Shown piece by piece: positions 1-11,104 of a DNA stretch of 64,000 bases. The position numbers and the translations under genes are program-made. Positions within the stretch are counted from its first letter, which is position 1; every line of letters starts with the position of its first letter. Origin of the DNA: Hyaloperonospora brassicae (lineage: Eukaryota; Oomycota; Peronosporomycetes; Peronosporales; Peronosporaceae); assembly GCA_947650285.1 (NCBI GenBank), contig CANTFL010000006.1:62001-126000 (forward strand). Reading direction: 5' to 3'. The notes below the pieces were generated by a model, which was given only the letters and a program-made list of their open reading frames with translations, did no database searches and had not been told where the DNA came from.

Positions 1-79
1 CGAGTTTCACGCGCTCGTCGGCGGGGACGCTCGCGTACGCGTCTTTCGTGGTCTTGCGCGTGCGACGCTTGGGGGCCAT
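1..79 (-). CDS. N-terminal fragment of an unidentified basic protein
   Basis: An ATG on the minus strand at 79-77 opens a frame that stays open to the left edge. The 26 visible codons begin MAPKRRTRKTTKDAY, a strongly basic start of the kind seen in nuclear or nucleic-acid-binding proteins. The leader upstream of the ATG (about 80-160) is a CT-rich tract on the coding strand, common before oomycete start codons. The gene is divergent from the acetyltransferase gene that starts at 871. Too little is visible to name a family. Confidence 0.5.
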   Translation of the reverse strand, partial: MAPKRRTRKTTKDAYASVPADERVKL

Positions 80-870
80 GGCGACGGTTAGCGGAGAGAG
101 AAAGAGGAGTGAGAGAGGGAGAGAGAGAGCGCGTGCGGGACGACGTGCGCGCTAGTTCCCGAGTTGGAAAATGACGTCGAGGAGGTCGAGCGCTGGGGAC
201 CAACCGATGGCAGGTGGCGATTTAGGGCCAGTCATTCGTTGATTTGCTTTGGTTGAGGGCGTTTTTAGACGCAGTGGGGCCGTGGGGGGCGTGTTTGGCA
301 GAGGACTCATGTTTTATGGACCGATGGTGGGAGTCAATTGTCGACCAGTAGTTTTTGTGTGCGACACAAAGATACGAGCGATCTGATTCGAGACCGCCAA
401 GTCGGTCGATTAGAGCCGATAGTACGGGTACAGTGATGCGGCATCGAGTCGATGACGACTGCGTCCATCGGTCGAGTGGATACAGCTGTATTGTCGGCGA
501 GCAAGTTGGCCGTCTCACACTGGCAATAGCGTAGCACAAGCAGTAATTGACAGCATGTAGATGATAGGAATTACAAGTGAGGGCGTTGTCCATACCAGCA
601 ACAGCAGTCTAGTGCCGGGTGACGACGTCCGTATCAACAGGACCATTTAGCGCACGGTATTCTTCGCCAGATAGCGCGAACTGATTCTGCAATAAGTGCG
701 TTTTGTGCCAGCTTGTTACGTCAAACACTATCCACTACTGCACGCTCTAATCACCTCAACGAAAACGCAGATGCGATCAGTATGTGTGCCCCCAGCGGTA
801 CCGACATCCGTGATGGTATCGCTCACCGGTACTTTGCCATCCTGCAGGTACCGTCCAGTCACACGTCCTG

Positions 871-1404
871 ATGGTCAAGGCCGCGACCGCTGATGCCGAC
901 CTCGTCTTCGCCACGTACCAAGGCGAGAAGCAGCTCGCAGAGCTCGTCAAGCTGATCGACAAGGACTTGTCCGAGCCGTACTCAATCTTCACGTACCGCT
1001 ACTTCCTGTACAATTGGCCACAGCTCAGTATTCTAGCGCGCGTGCAACACAAACTCGTGGGCGTTATCATCTGTCGCCAAGAGCCACTTGGCGCGACGCC
1101 CGAAGAGACAGGAGACGACGGACTGAACAGTCCGAACGATCCCAAGCGCCGATGGAGAGGGTACATTGCCATGCTGGCGGTCGAGAAGCAGTATCGCCAT
1201 CGCGGGATTGGCTCTCAGCTGGCGCAGAAAGCGATCGAGCGGATGCAAGACGACGGCTGCGAAGAAGTAATGCTCGAGACGGAGATTGCGAACAAAGCGG
1301 CCATCCGGTTGTACGAGAACTTGGGCTTTGTGCGGGACGAGCGTCTGGTCAAGTACTATCTGAACGGCGGAGACGCATACCGTCTGAAGCTATGGCTACA
1401 GTGA
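871..1404 (+). CDS. NAA30: N-alpha-acetyltransferase 30 (NatC catalytic subunit)
   Basis: A 177-residue GNAT-fold enzyme. The NatC catalytic subunit transfers acetyl from acetyl-CoA to the N-terminal Met of nascent chains that start with Met plus a bulky hydrophobic residue. Visible family marks are the LSEPYSIFTYRYFLYNWP segment (33-50), which is close to Mak3/NAA30, a strand GYIAMLAV (97-104), the acetyl-CoA loop RHRGIG (109-114), and the C-terminal LYENLGF (147-153) and YYLNGGDAY (162-170). Residues 71-96 form an acidic/polar insert that lengthens the usual short loop. The start is the first in-frame ATG directly before the conserved domain. The yeast enzyme has the same length. No intron is needed. 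Confidence 0.93.
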   Translation: MVKAATADADLVFATYQGEKQLAELVKLIDKDLSEPYSIFTYRYFLYNWPQLSILARVQHKLVGVIICRQEPLGATPEETGDDGLNSPNDPKRRWRGYIAMLAVEKQYRHRGIGSQLAQKAIERMQDDGCEEVMLETEIANKAAIRLYENLGFVRDERLVKYYLNGGDAYRLKLWLQ

Positions 1405-2689
1405 TACTGTAGCAGGTACAGCGATTGTCGGATGGACTCGGCGCTGGGTGCACTTCACCGGTAACCGAGGCTGGTTTTCTGTCGGCCGAAGCACAGTAAG
1501 TACGGCTGCAGCCATGTAGTAAATTACGGTAATATAACTGGACTAGAGCTGGCTCGAGTCGGTGAGTCCGGCATGTTCTGTACGGCACAATCAAACACAC
1601 ACGACATACAGAACTGTCGATCACTGACATCTTAGCAGCGCTCACCAGTTGAGCGTCCACGTTAGAGCGTCTTGTTCGGATGCGTAACTTGACGCGCGAT
1701 TCCTGCCCCTTTTCGCATGTGACCCTGTCTCGTTGCGTCGATCTTCGACATTGCTGAGACCAGAATTTAGTTTTGTGGGATAGCTCACCTTGGCTTTGGT
1801 TCTGCGTCGTTCGCGATTGTGCTCTGGTCAAACCGGTGCGCTCCCCTTGGCGCGAAGTCCACCAAGATGTAAGGCTACTCTCTCGCTCTTCTCATGCCGT
1901 AGATTTATCGTTATTGAGATGGCGTGGATAATGTAGCACGAAATGTTTTGACTAAAACTGGTGCTGCTGCTGGACCAGCAGACCACAATAAGAAACCAGA
2001 ATTGCTTATGCGTTTGAGCGCCACTTAGTAGCAGGTTGTTACAGTGCTGCACATCACTGATGCGGAATGATGCGGTCGATCATCAGGCAATCGATAGAAG
2101 ATAAATGTGTCACCACGATGGCGTGCAGTTTTACCTTTGGATCATTTTCTTTTTGCTTATTGCGGCTCAATGAGATAGATGTCACCATTTATTGGCTCAT
2201 CGGCGTCATGTCCTCGGTCCTCAATGACAACGGTCGGTAGCAATGGCAGGTCTCCCGCTTATTTGTGGTACGCCCTTCGATTGACGTTTCACAAGAGCGA
2301 ACTTGACACGTCGAACGTCATTCGCGACGTTGCACGCTTGCGATAACTAGATCAACTCATTTCGTTTGCGTCCTTACTACCTGGTGAGAAACAAGAATTG
2401 CACTAGCCAAGGCTTTAAAACAGAAAACACCGACTTGACGGACGACATAGCGTCAGATTTGCCTTTAACTAGCAATGAGATTGACAGACTGGCACGTACC
2501 CGGAAACAAAAATTGCCGGTAATTGTAGTGTTGCGAGCTACATTGTGTTGTTAGCGCACATGAAGTACGCAGGACCGGCTCAATGAACAAGGTACAATTC
2601 GAATACGAGCGGGCTGCAGAACCCGGTCGCACATTGATACATGACGACACTAAGGTGATTGTCGTGAGCAGATTCGGCCGAATAAAGGT
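1405..2689. other. Intergenic DNA, no gene recognised
   Basis: No reading frame with a recognisable domain on either strand. AT content rises away from NAA30. The right part may contain further decayed sequence of the copia remnant called next, but I cannot trace it. Confidence 0.5.
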
Positions 2690-3418
2690 AGATGATCATT
2701 CAATGGAAGAAGCTCGCAGCTAATTATCACCTCAGATGGGCTTTCATAATCAACATCACCGACCCAGTACGATAATGGATGAGGTCTAAGTTATGTAGTG
2801 CACCAACCAGATTAACGACAGCGTATTTGACGGCGCCGAGGCACATGCGCGGGGTCGTACGTTTTGTAGTTACTTATGTGACGAACAAAGATTGGCGACG
2901 CTAAGTGTCAGGAATACCCTGGGTGGTGTGCAACGGAGGTACACTACGAGCAGTACATCCATGGACTAGGTACGTGCACCTTGTAATTTACCACCCATTC
3001 AAATCAGTGTCGCTTCAGCTATCAATGGTGTGTTTCATGTTTGCTTTAGTAGAGGGTAAAATAGAACACTACATGATATGTAAAGTTCATCTCCTTTACC
3101 AAATAGTCAATAATTATTAGTTCGCATTTGATCTGTATAAGACGCGTGCCTTGTTATGGCGTCTTTAATTACAAGAGTTGGAATCCTTATTATGGCATAT
3201 GACCTTAAGCACATTGTGCTGTAGATTATCGAAATCGTAGGAGTCTCTTGGACCAGAACTAGAAGGCTCAGTGAGCAAAGTATACTCGTTGGGTCTTGTT
3301 CTCGTTGAAAACAAAGTATCCCGTTGAGTTACAAGCCTTCCTCTGACAAATAAGCTATTATAGCTACGCTACAGTTAATTTTCGACATTTCCAAAGTGAT
3401 TCATTACCACTTCCACAC
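2690..3418 (-). pseudogene. Ty1/copia pol remnant (integrase C-terminus and RNase H traces)
   Basis: Read on the minus strand from 3418, the first codons give VEVVMNHFGNVEN, which matches the segment just after the copia integrase GAG-like region (family pattern VVVVTQHVKNVET). Further down (about 2850-2700) AVKYAV and GDVDYESPSE match the copia RNase H segment (AVKYAVRYL..., YCDADYASD). The reading is broken by stops and indels, and most of the reverse transcriptase is missing between the two traces. The right end is cut exactly by LTR-I of gypsy element A. The adjoining upstream piece of the copia element is at 15930-16496 on the opposite strand. Confidence 0.6.
3414..3418. repeat. Target-site duplication CACAC, partner is GTGTG at 16492-16496
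   Basis: The five bases abutting the outer end of the left LTR of element A are CACAC. They do not match the flank of the right LTR of A (ACAGG, 12631-12635). They are the exact reverse complement of the five bases abutting the left LTR of element B. Confidence 0.75.
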
Positions 3419-3858
3419 TGTAACGGGGCACGCCTTTTGTCACTTCGACACAAGCTTGTGTGCACCCGACATCACGTACAAGTGGAGAGGAAGCGCAGCG
3501 AAGTAGGCAGAACTCGAAAGATCTGTGTAAGGGAAAAAGTAGAACTGTCATTTAAAATAGTTAGTTTCTCACTAAATCATCTTTCGTCTTAATCTAACTA
3601 TATTAAACTACCATCTCCTTTGTGGGTCTCTTGCTCACCACCCATTGCGCGCGTCCAGCAGCGATTGGTGGTTAATTAGGTTGCTGTAGATGTTACATCA
3701 ATCAAGAAGTGGAGCACCCACGAAAATTAGCCTTGGGGGTAATATTCCGACAACATCACCTCTTCTCGAGTGATGTTAATTGAATATTATCAAAATGGAT
3801 AATACTCATAAATTGATACTTTCTATCAATTTTTATGTAACGGGATCACCCCGTTACA
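3419..3858 (-). repeat. 3' LTR of element A, type I
   Basis: A 440-bp LTR bounded by TGTAACGGG and CCCGTTACA. Its partner is the 5' LTR of element B (16497-16935), from which it differs at roughly 16 positions by hand alignment, half of them in the outer 40 bp. It is only weakly similar to the LTR at the other end of element A. Confidence 0.88.
3637..3666 (-). promoter_or_regulatory. 30-bp island conserved in all four LTRs
   Basis: The block contains GACGCGCGCAATGGGTGGT on the element strand and is the longest stretch shared by type I and type II LTRs. The only difference between types is one G/A. Copies lie at 3637-3666, 12438-12467, 16689-16718 and 25239-25268. Conservation inside otherwise diverged LTRs suggests a promoter or protein-binding site; that role is inferred. 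Confidence 0.55.
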
Positions 3859-3871
3859 TCACCCCTCTCTT
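3859..3871 (-). other. Polypurine tract of element A
   Basis: On the element strand the 13 bases directly before LTR-I read AAGAGAGGGGTGA. This is the expected plus-strand primer position. Element B has GAGGGAAGGTGA at the same place. Confidence 0.75.
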
Positions 3872-3987
3872 AACTTTCAGTCACTATAGTGAGTGTGTTT
3901 CTATTGGTGACAAAGCGACTACCGTCGTGTCGCTCGTGGGACAGAGAGCACTCATTGGTTTTTCCTTTCATTTCAGCTTTTCATCGC

Positions 3988-5257
3988 ATGACGAGTCCGT
4001 CCATGCGCTGCACGAACAAGGCCGCGACCAAAGTGGCTGCACTAATGCGCGCAGACGGAGAACAAGCTGCCCAAGAATCAGCAGCAGTTGACTCGACACC
4101 TGCTGCTGCCAGTAAGCAGCCTGCAACACCCGTAGTTGCAGGAGCATGTGGTCATCTACGTGCTGCTCCTTCACCCGCAGCTTCGGCTGCGGGCGGCAGT
4201 CCCGTGACCAAATAAAGATATAGAGGTGGTCTATTCGGGCGAGTCGGATTCTTCCGACTCGACGCCGTCCGCAAATCCCGACCGTACGGTTGCGGAAGCG
4301 ACAACTGCTGCGCCTCGCGGCAGTCTCGATAAGGACTTGCGCTATGAGATGCTCGGTTCATCCGACGAGTCCATAAACTCGTCGCCGGGATCCAACCGAT
4401 CGCGCTCGTATTCGTACGAGGAGAGTAGGAAACATGAGGAAGTACGTCCTCATGAGATTGTCGATGACTCTTCGCGGAGTCATCGTAGCCATAGTCGCAG
4501 CAAGACTAGGTATTGCGGCGATCGTGGTGCCAGCTCTCATGTTAGCACCACGCAGGAGGAGCAGGATCGCAACGCGTTGCGATCTGCTCCTGGTAACAAG
4601 TCATGTATGTCTACCTTGAGATACTTACTAGAGTGGTATGGGCATACCACTGAGAGTTGTCGAATCCCACTCTTTGACTCGTCAATGATCCATGGCCTTG
4701 ACCCCAGTGCAAGAAATTATCGCACTGAGCATGAATTCTACATCGATGTCTTCTTTAGACATCGATGGTACCACGGCAACCGCAAGAGAGACGAATTCTT
4801 GTTGGTGCAGGCGTTAAATTCGCTCATCGGCAACATTGAGAATTTTGACCGCAAGGTTTGGCTGGACAAACTTGATGTTGCTCGCAACGGGTTTGAGCTG
4901 AAGTCGCATACCAGTGCTCGGTATAAATTGCACCGATTGTCTCGAGAGGCAGGTTTACCTTGTCTCTCGTGGGGAGAGAATTGTCTGAGTTGTGTTGACA
5001 ACTCAGTTCGCGCCCCTAGGGAGGCGTTCCTCCCTAATCAACCCTACTGGAGGGCGCGCATCTCTTCGGAGTTGCGTCAAGGGATTGAGAACCTACCATC
5101 CCTTTACGAACACGGCGGGCGTTCGTACGACGATGGTCCTCCATCAAAGGGTGTGTCTTGTCGTAGTTCTCGACGAGACCGGGTACATCCAACATCAGCT
5201 GGGAGCGGGCTCTTGCCTGTTCCAAGCGAGTGGATATCCTCGCCACTGGACGAATAA
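3988..5257 (+). pseudogene. Antisense accessory ORF of element A (frameshifted)
   Basis: This frame runs opposite to pol, between chromodomain and 3' LTR, with its ATG 130 bp from the LTR. The first part (3988-4215) is Ala/Pro-rich and ends in a stop. The second (4226-5257, 343 codons) is Ser/Asp/Glu-rich up to about codon 130, followed by a conserved domain containing SARNYR, RHRWY, LHRLSREAG and SCVDNS. The B copy (24945-24128) aligns to this domain without gaps over about 100 residues at roughly 57 percent identity, with conservative changes (Y/F, D/E, I/V, K/R, S/T). That pattern points to selection on this strand. The frame change near 4216-4225 is a lesion or an undetected intron. The last 80 codons overlap the antisense of the chromodomain and are probably not part of the protein. 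A promoter-like CTCATT plus T-run lies at 3951-3963. Function unknown; I recognise no family. Confidence 0.7.
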
Positions 5258-5323
5258 ACTCTTCCTTGATCTTGAATTGTCACGGTCGTTCAAGATACGC
5301 TAAACAAGGAAGCGTTGACCACC
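5151..5323 (-). other. Chromodomain at the C-terminus of element A pol
   Basis: Read on the minus strand, GGQRFLV is followed after a frame break by RSQLMLDVPGLVENYDKTH, the two ends of a chromovirus chromodomain. In chromoviruses this C-terminal module tethers integrase to modified histone tails and directs integration. The middle is frameshifted. The intact counterpart is at 23816-23980 in element B. Confidence 0.7.
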
Positions 5324-5400
5324 GTGGGAGTCAATGGAAGGATGTGGAGGAGGAGGGAAAACCTCCTCCAGGTCGTTCTTCTCACCATCTCGACCTGCAC

Positions 5401-5682
5401 GATATGGATCGCGCAATTGTTGAATTGCGCGAGGATTTAAAGCACGATATAGACAGGAGTTACGCTCTGACCGACAATGTGCGGCAGTACCGCAAGGATC
5501 GCGAGACCAAGCGTGCGAAGGGCCGTGCGAAGTACGCGGTCGCGCAACTGCAGGTAGAGCGCGATATCCGCTCTCTCGTTGAGGGGATGAGGACGGCACG
5601 CATGGAAATATCTCGGCTGAACGAGAGATCTCTTCATTACGCATCCAGACTGATAGTCTGGAGCGCTAACGCAAGAGCCTGA
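5401..5682 (+). other. Possible second antisense coding trace (coiled coil), element A
   Basis: Part of a frame open from 5230 to 5682 on the strand opposite pol, over the linker between the GPY/F module and the chromodomain. It encodes a heptad-like, charged segment with AQLQVERDIRSLVEG and RMEISRLNERSL. Element B has a recognisable counterpart in its antisense frame (AQLVIEREFRLL). It could be a second exon of the antisense gene, or a by-product of the sense coding of the linker. I cannot separate these by eye. Confidence 0.35.
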
Positions 5683-5789
5683 TGGAGGATCTATAACGTG
5701 GGGGTATCTTCATCGTCGGAAGAGGGCTCGTACTGACAGTACGGGAGACGTCTCACGTAAACGTAGGATGCGTACGCATCCTACGTGGC

Positions 5790-8700
5790 AGCTCTATCGT
5801 GTATGCGTTGCCTTGTCGGCGCAGCACACGAAAGGGGCCGATGTACTTGGGCAGTAGTTTACTGCTGCCCACATTGGTCACTACGTGTCTAGGTAGGTTT
5901 AACGTAGACAGTAGGACTAAGTCGCCTTCAACAAATGAAAGAACAATGCTCTTCCATACTTGTCTGCGTTCCGTTGCTGCCGGTCCACCGCGTTAGCGTT
6001 GGAGTCCTCAACGAAACGGACTACTGCTTTTCGATTCAACAGAAAGATCTCAACAACAACGAGTCAGTGGAGACACTGACTCGTTGTTGTGCCTTTCAGT
6101 GCGCATTGTGCGCACTGCTGAGAGATTCTTCTCTTCTTCAGCGAAGGTGTCGACTTCCTCGCTGGTATGATCATTGCCGATGATAAATATTCCAGCATCG
6201 TCACCGTTGTCGGACGTAGCAGCGGAGTCATTGTAACTGCTAAGATTAACTTCGTCGATGTCGACATTACAGACATCGGCGTCATACGTGACGACGTTAG
6301 CGTCGACACGTGATGAGCAAGAGCCAGAATGTTTTTTCCTCGAGGGAGCCTCCCTTAACCAAGAGTCACACTCTAACAGGGAGGCCAGACTTGGATGGCG
6401 TAAGCCATTCACTAAGAACGGTGTGCGCGTCGTGGACGCATGCACGGAGTTGTTGATGGCGAATTCGACCATAGGCAAGAAGTCACTCCAACTCGAAAAG
6501 GAGTGGAATCATCCTCGAAGTATTTCTTTGAGGACACGGTTTGCACATTCTTTCTGACCATCCGTTTCGGGATGATCAGAGGTTGACATATCCAACCGTG
6601 TTCCAAATGTGAGGAACACGGATTGCCCAAACTTCGCCGTGAACCGAGGTCTCGGTCGGAAACGAGTGCACGGGGTAACCCGTGAAGTCGAAAGATCGTG
6701 TCGATAAAGACACGAGAACAGCCATGAGCCGTGATCGACTCGGGTACCGCAGTAAGGTGTATCATCTTGCTAAACCGGCCCACGAACACAAGAATACCAT
6801 TATTCGTGTGAGCGTCTTCGGGAAACCCGAAGACAAAGTCCATGGAAACGGACTGCCAGCACTCTGCCGGGACCGACAGAGGTTACAATGGCGCGCGAGA
6901 TGAAGGACTGGGCCTTACCCGCTGACAGACCTCGCAAGAACGAATGTACTTGAGCACAAGCTGATACTGGCGGGGCCAGTAAAAGTCACGACTTACCGTG
7001 AGGTAAGTCATTTCCCTACCACGATGCTCGCCTGTTGGGGCATCGTGACACTCACACATGATGCGCAAGCGCAAGTTGTTATGAGTGGGTACGACGGCAC
7101 GAGGCTTGTCGCCGGCAACGGCTGTATAGTACCGCAATCCGTTGCGAGTTGTATACCGATTCGATGAGGAGCTCACAACAAGTTACGAGTTGGATTCAAC
7201 AGAGGATACATCAAGCGCAGAAGATCCTTATCTTCTGCGTTGGCCATTCTTACGTCGTCAAGTAACCTTGACGATGAGCCAATGACTGTAAGTGTCAAAA
7301 TAGTGGTCTTGTCCTCACTATTGGGTTGCGCGCCCGGCTCGAAATCGGGATGTCGCGAAAGCACATCAGCGACGACGTTCAGTCGTCCTGGTTTATACTC
7401 CACGGAGAAGTTGTTTTCAACCAATTAAGACAAACACCTCGCCATCCTTTGCGAGAGGTGTGGACTATTTACGGCCGTGCGTAGTGACGCATGGTCCGTA
7501 TAGACGATGAACGGTCTATCTCCCAAGAGATAGACGCAGAACTTAGCCAGTGCGTATTCCATGGCAAGTGCTTCCTTTTCATGCACCGAACAATTGCGTT
7601 CAGCTGGTTGCAGATGACGCGATTGATAACAGATGACGCGCTCTGCTCCATCTGTGTCAAATTTTATCAACGCACATCCACTTGAAAAATCGCTAGCGTC
7701 ACAGACCACATGGAATAGTCTGTCCTGGTCGGCAATCGCCAATATGGGCGATTGCATTAATCTTTTCTTGATACTTTCAAAGTAATGCTGACAGTCAGCG
7801 TTCCAAGACCACTTCATATTTTTCGTGAGCAAATAAGAAAGGTGAACAGTCATCTCGGCGTAGTTGCGCAAGTATTTGTGCAAGTACGCCGCTAGACCAC
7901 GAAACTTACGTAGTCCCTTGACATCGACTGGCACAGGCCAGTCGGTAATCACCTTGATCTTTTCAGGATCAGGTCGTACGCCGTGTGTACCCAAGATGCA
8001 CCCAAGAAGTGGTATTTCGCTAGCCGCGAATATACACTTCTTGAGGTTAGTGTACAACTTATGCTTGCGCATAAGTTAAAGAATCCGACGAACGTGAGTT
8101 CCGTGAGCTTCAACGTCCGTCTTTCCATCCATATCCCGGCTATGGACGAACCCATCGTCGAAGTAACTCGGTGCGAAATCCCGCATCGGTCTCAACAGAT
8201 TGGTGACACATCTGTTGAATGTTTCAGGGGCATTACTCAGCCCCTGTGGCATCACTAGCCACTACCACATTATACCGTTGGGATGCCTCACTGCTGTGTA
8301 CGGGATGTCTCGTTCACGCATGAGGATCTGATAGAAGCTACCCATCAGATCCATGGACGAGAAGATGGTACTCTTAGACATACCATCTATGATTACGTCC
8401 TTCTTCGGTATCAGATCCGACGCCGATACCGTTTCAGCATTCAACTTGTTGAATGCGTGCACTATCCACTATCCTCCTGTGGCATTTCGCACACAGAAGG
8501 TCGGAGAGCTGTGAGGGGATGTCGATTCCCTCACATGGCCCGCTGCGAAGCGACCGGCAAAGAACTTGTCGATCGCTAGTGCTTGTCCACAAGAAAGTGG
8601 CCGCTGCTTCATGACACAGGACTTCGAGCCCGGTTTGAGCTCGATCTCGTGTCGAGTGCCTTTGTCCTGAGGCAACTCGCATGGCACGGATTCAGGAACA

Positions 8701-11104
8701 AATCCTTGAATTCGATCAAATCCTTAGACAAAGGGTTTGCCTGGAGCGACTCCCAGTGTGGTGTAGAAAATTTAGCCTCCTGGTATCAGTGAGGGGGTCA
8801 GCGAGCCGAGAGCTGGCGACTCAAGTGTCAGCGACTCGGGTGTCAGAGACTCGAGTGACAGCGACAAGGGGCGGCTACTTTAGTATTGGCAACTCGGATG
8901 TCGGCGACTTAAGTGCTGGCGACCGAAGGGTCGGCGACTTAGTGTCGACGACTTAAATGTCAGCGGCTTTAGTGACAGTGACAAAAATCGGCAACTCGAG
9001 TATCAGCGACCGGGGTGTCGGCGACTCAAGTTTAGTGCAGAATGCAAGAAGAGTGAAAGACAGATTCATCACTTCACTTGTAAAAAAACTAGGGAAGGAC
9101 GGAGAGCCATTCAAACTGGCTCTGCGAGATCGCAAAAGCGATAAACCAATGCAGTGAAGAATTTTCCAAGTCCAAGACACGCGTACACCTAATGTGAGTC
9201 CCTGCGTGGGCTATATTATGCCTGCCGTCGAATCTCTAGAGGCATAGTTTGTAAAGGTATCGACTAGTAGCACCAAGAGTTAAGGAAGACCCGGGTTGGG
9301 AAGCGCTCGCTAATACCGAAAGAAAGGGTCTCGTCGTCGAAAAGCCGGTAAATCTCAGTAAGGGACCGTTGAGAGTCTTTTCAAGGGACAAGCCGGTTAC
9401 CCGATAGACGGCACCGCTGAAATTCTTGTCGAGCGACAAGACGGTGGGACTCAGCCGAGGACACCGTAATTCTTCTAGTCGGGCGGACACTGCGCCCGGT
9501 GACCTGTAAAAACGCGTGAGCGTCGGTTTCCATCCTTTGATGTGAAGTTACAGGAAGTGAAAGGGTTATAAGCTGCTGAGCTCAGGAAGACTTCCGGAGG
9601 AATTGGCTGTAAGGAATCGGTTAGGCGAGAGCCACAACTTAACCTCGAAGGGGCGAACTGCGGGGGAAATTGCCCTCACGTACCAGCCGGTACGCCGACT
9701 AAGCTCGGCGATTGTTGTGTTTGTGCGTTCAAGCTGTTGTATTACATATTTATTTAACTACTAAATCACACCAGGATGGAGATGAATATCTCTCAATCCG
9801 AGTCTTCTCATCGAGGACACTTTCCTCCATCGATGAGCTGCTGAGAACCCGTTCGTTCTCAGTAAACACTGTTGTCGACCGAATATCGGCCACATACGCA
9901 TTCTCTGTGACTAGTATGTAGATCTGATTGATATTTCCACTACGTAGATCACGCATATACCGTTTCGGTTCGAGAGTTGGTAATTGAGTTATCTCCGAAG
10001 TTAACTTCGGAGGCACAATCAGATCAAGCGTATAAGCGCCTACGCTTTATCCGTCATTGACCAAGACGTTCAATGTCTCGGTTTCTTCCTGGGAACTTAT
10101 TTCCACAGGTTGCTGAGAGCCCAATCGCTCAGCATGAAACTCTGGAGGAATTCCTTCCTCTAGAACGTGTGGACTTATTCCCCCTACATCTTCTGACTGT
10201 GGCTGTGCAACCACAGTCAGAGACTGATCCTCTACGGTCGACTCTCCAGTAGACATAGAATGACCGTGTTGCCTTTTGGTGGTAACAGTTTTCTTCTTTC
10301 TAGGATGTTACCCGTAGGCATGCATCCATGTCCCGGTCCACTCGACTTATTCGAATGGTGGACGTTCGGCGCTGCCTGTACTTCTGTACAGACGCCTGGA
10401 GATTGCTCCACAGTGTAGTGACCATCTAAACTGCGGTATTGTACAGTCGTGCTAAAGACCGTACCACAAGTGAGGCCATCGCACTCATTCTCAGTACATC
10501 CACACACTTGTGGACGCTTTATGACGTTCATCAAATGACCATCTGATGAAAAAGCAGCAGGCATCTTTACAAATAGATGCTGCCAGATTACCCTTGGCTC
10601 GTATCTCCTAAGCCAAGGCAGAACTAGGATGACGTCAAGCTTGTTACCCAAATCCAGTACGATGAATTCGTCATCGCAAAGTTCGCCTTCTCACGCGTAG
10701 TGAATTCCTACTACACGTTTTTTCACAGTGATCGATGCGCCTGTCGCTAGGCGCACCGTCATCCCCGTTAGAGGGATGTCGCGCTCAACGAACTTGAGTC
10801 TACGACTCTCTAGTGACTGACGACGAACAAAGTTGTTCGACGCCCCACAGTCAACTAGGGCGCAAAGTGACAAATCTGTTGTGACTTCCAATACCAAGGT
10901 GATGAGTGTCACTTCATCACCAGGTGTAGATACACACAACGATTGTGTATCTGGAGCAACTTTCGTCAAGAGATTTGCAAAGCCTCTTTATGGTGCTGAA
11001 TCAGTAGGGCGCTCCGCCCCTACTTAACCCGTCCATGTTTTGATGGTTCGCTTCGCTGTTGCGGTTTCGCAACAGCGTCGGACCCTCGTCCTCCAGTTCT
11101 CTTG
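5790..11104. repeat. Left arm of a 5.3-kb near-identical inverted repeat
   Basis: Positions x here match the complement of position 29158-x in element B with no net indel from end to end. Only scattered substitutions are seen, more than 99 percent identity by eye. Homology outside the block continues but falls abruptly at both edges. The right arm is 18054-23368. Confidence 0.85.
8791..9027 (-). repeat. 15-bp tandem array in the protease-RT linker, element A
   Basis: About 16 degenerate copies of a 15-bp unit of the form GTCGCCGACACTTRA on the element strand. The period equals five codons, so the reading frame is kept from unit to unit. In the pol frame the unit reads K/R/E-S-P-x-L. The mirror array is at 20131-20367. 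Confidence 0.75.

Larger units (their letters stand above)
5151..10969 (-). pseudogene. pol pseudogene of element A (PR, RT, RNase H, IN, chromodomain)
   Basis: In element order: aspartic protease with ALVDCGASNNFV (10969-10691); a long linker containing a 15-bp repeat array; reverse transcriptase with the catalytic YFDD (8165-8154) and STIFSSMDLMGSFYQI upstream; RNase H with VCDASDF, HEKEALAM and YTDHASLRT (8072-7425); integrase with a His/Cys zinc module (HDAPTGEH, CEVCQR, 7176-6883) and core SMDFVFGFPED (from 6843); and a GPY/F module YIGPFRV (about 5930-5770). Stops and frameshifts divide it into many pieces. One stop lies inside RT shortly before YFDD and one frameshift follows the second integrase Asp. 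The same lesions occur in element B, so they predate the copying of this block. Confidence 0.88.

Noticed and set aside
5770..5800. Short palindromic GATGCGTACGCATC near the block edge as a recombination signal
   Set aside because: It sits at the edge of the near-identical block but is altered in element B. A single short palindrome in coding sequence is weak evidence.
8283..9157. Several plus-strand frames of 60-100 codons inside element A
   Set aside because: They are repeated in mirror form in element B and are antisense shadows of RT and the linker. Because the block is near-identical between copies, conservation here is no evidence for coding, unlike the antisense ORF outside the block.
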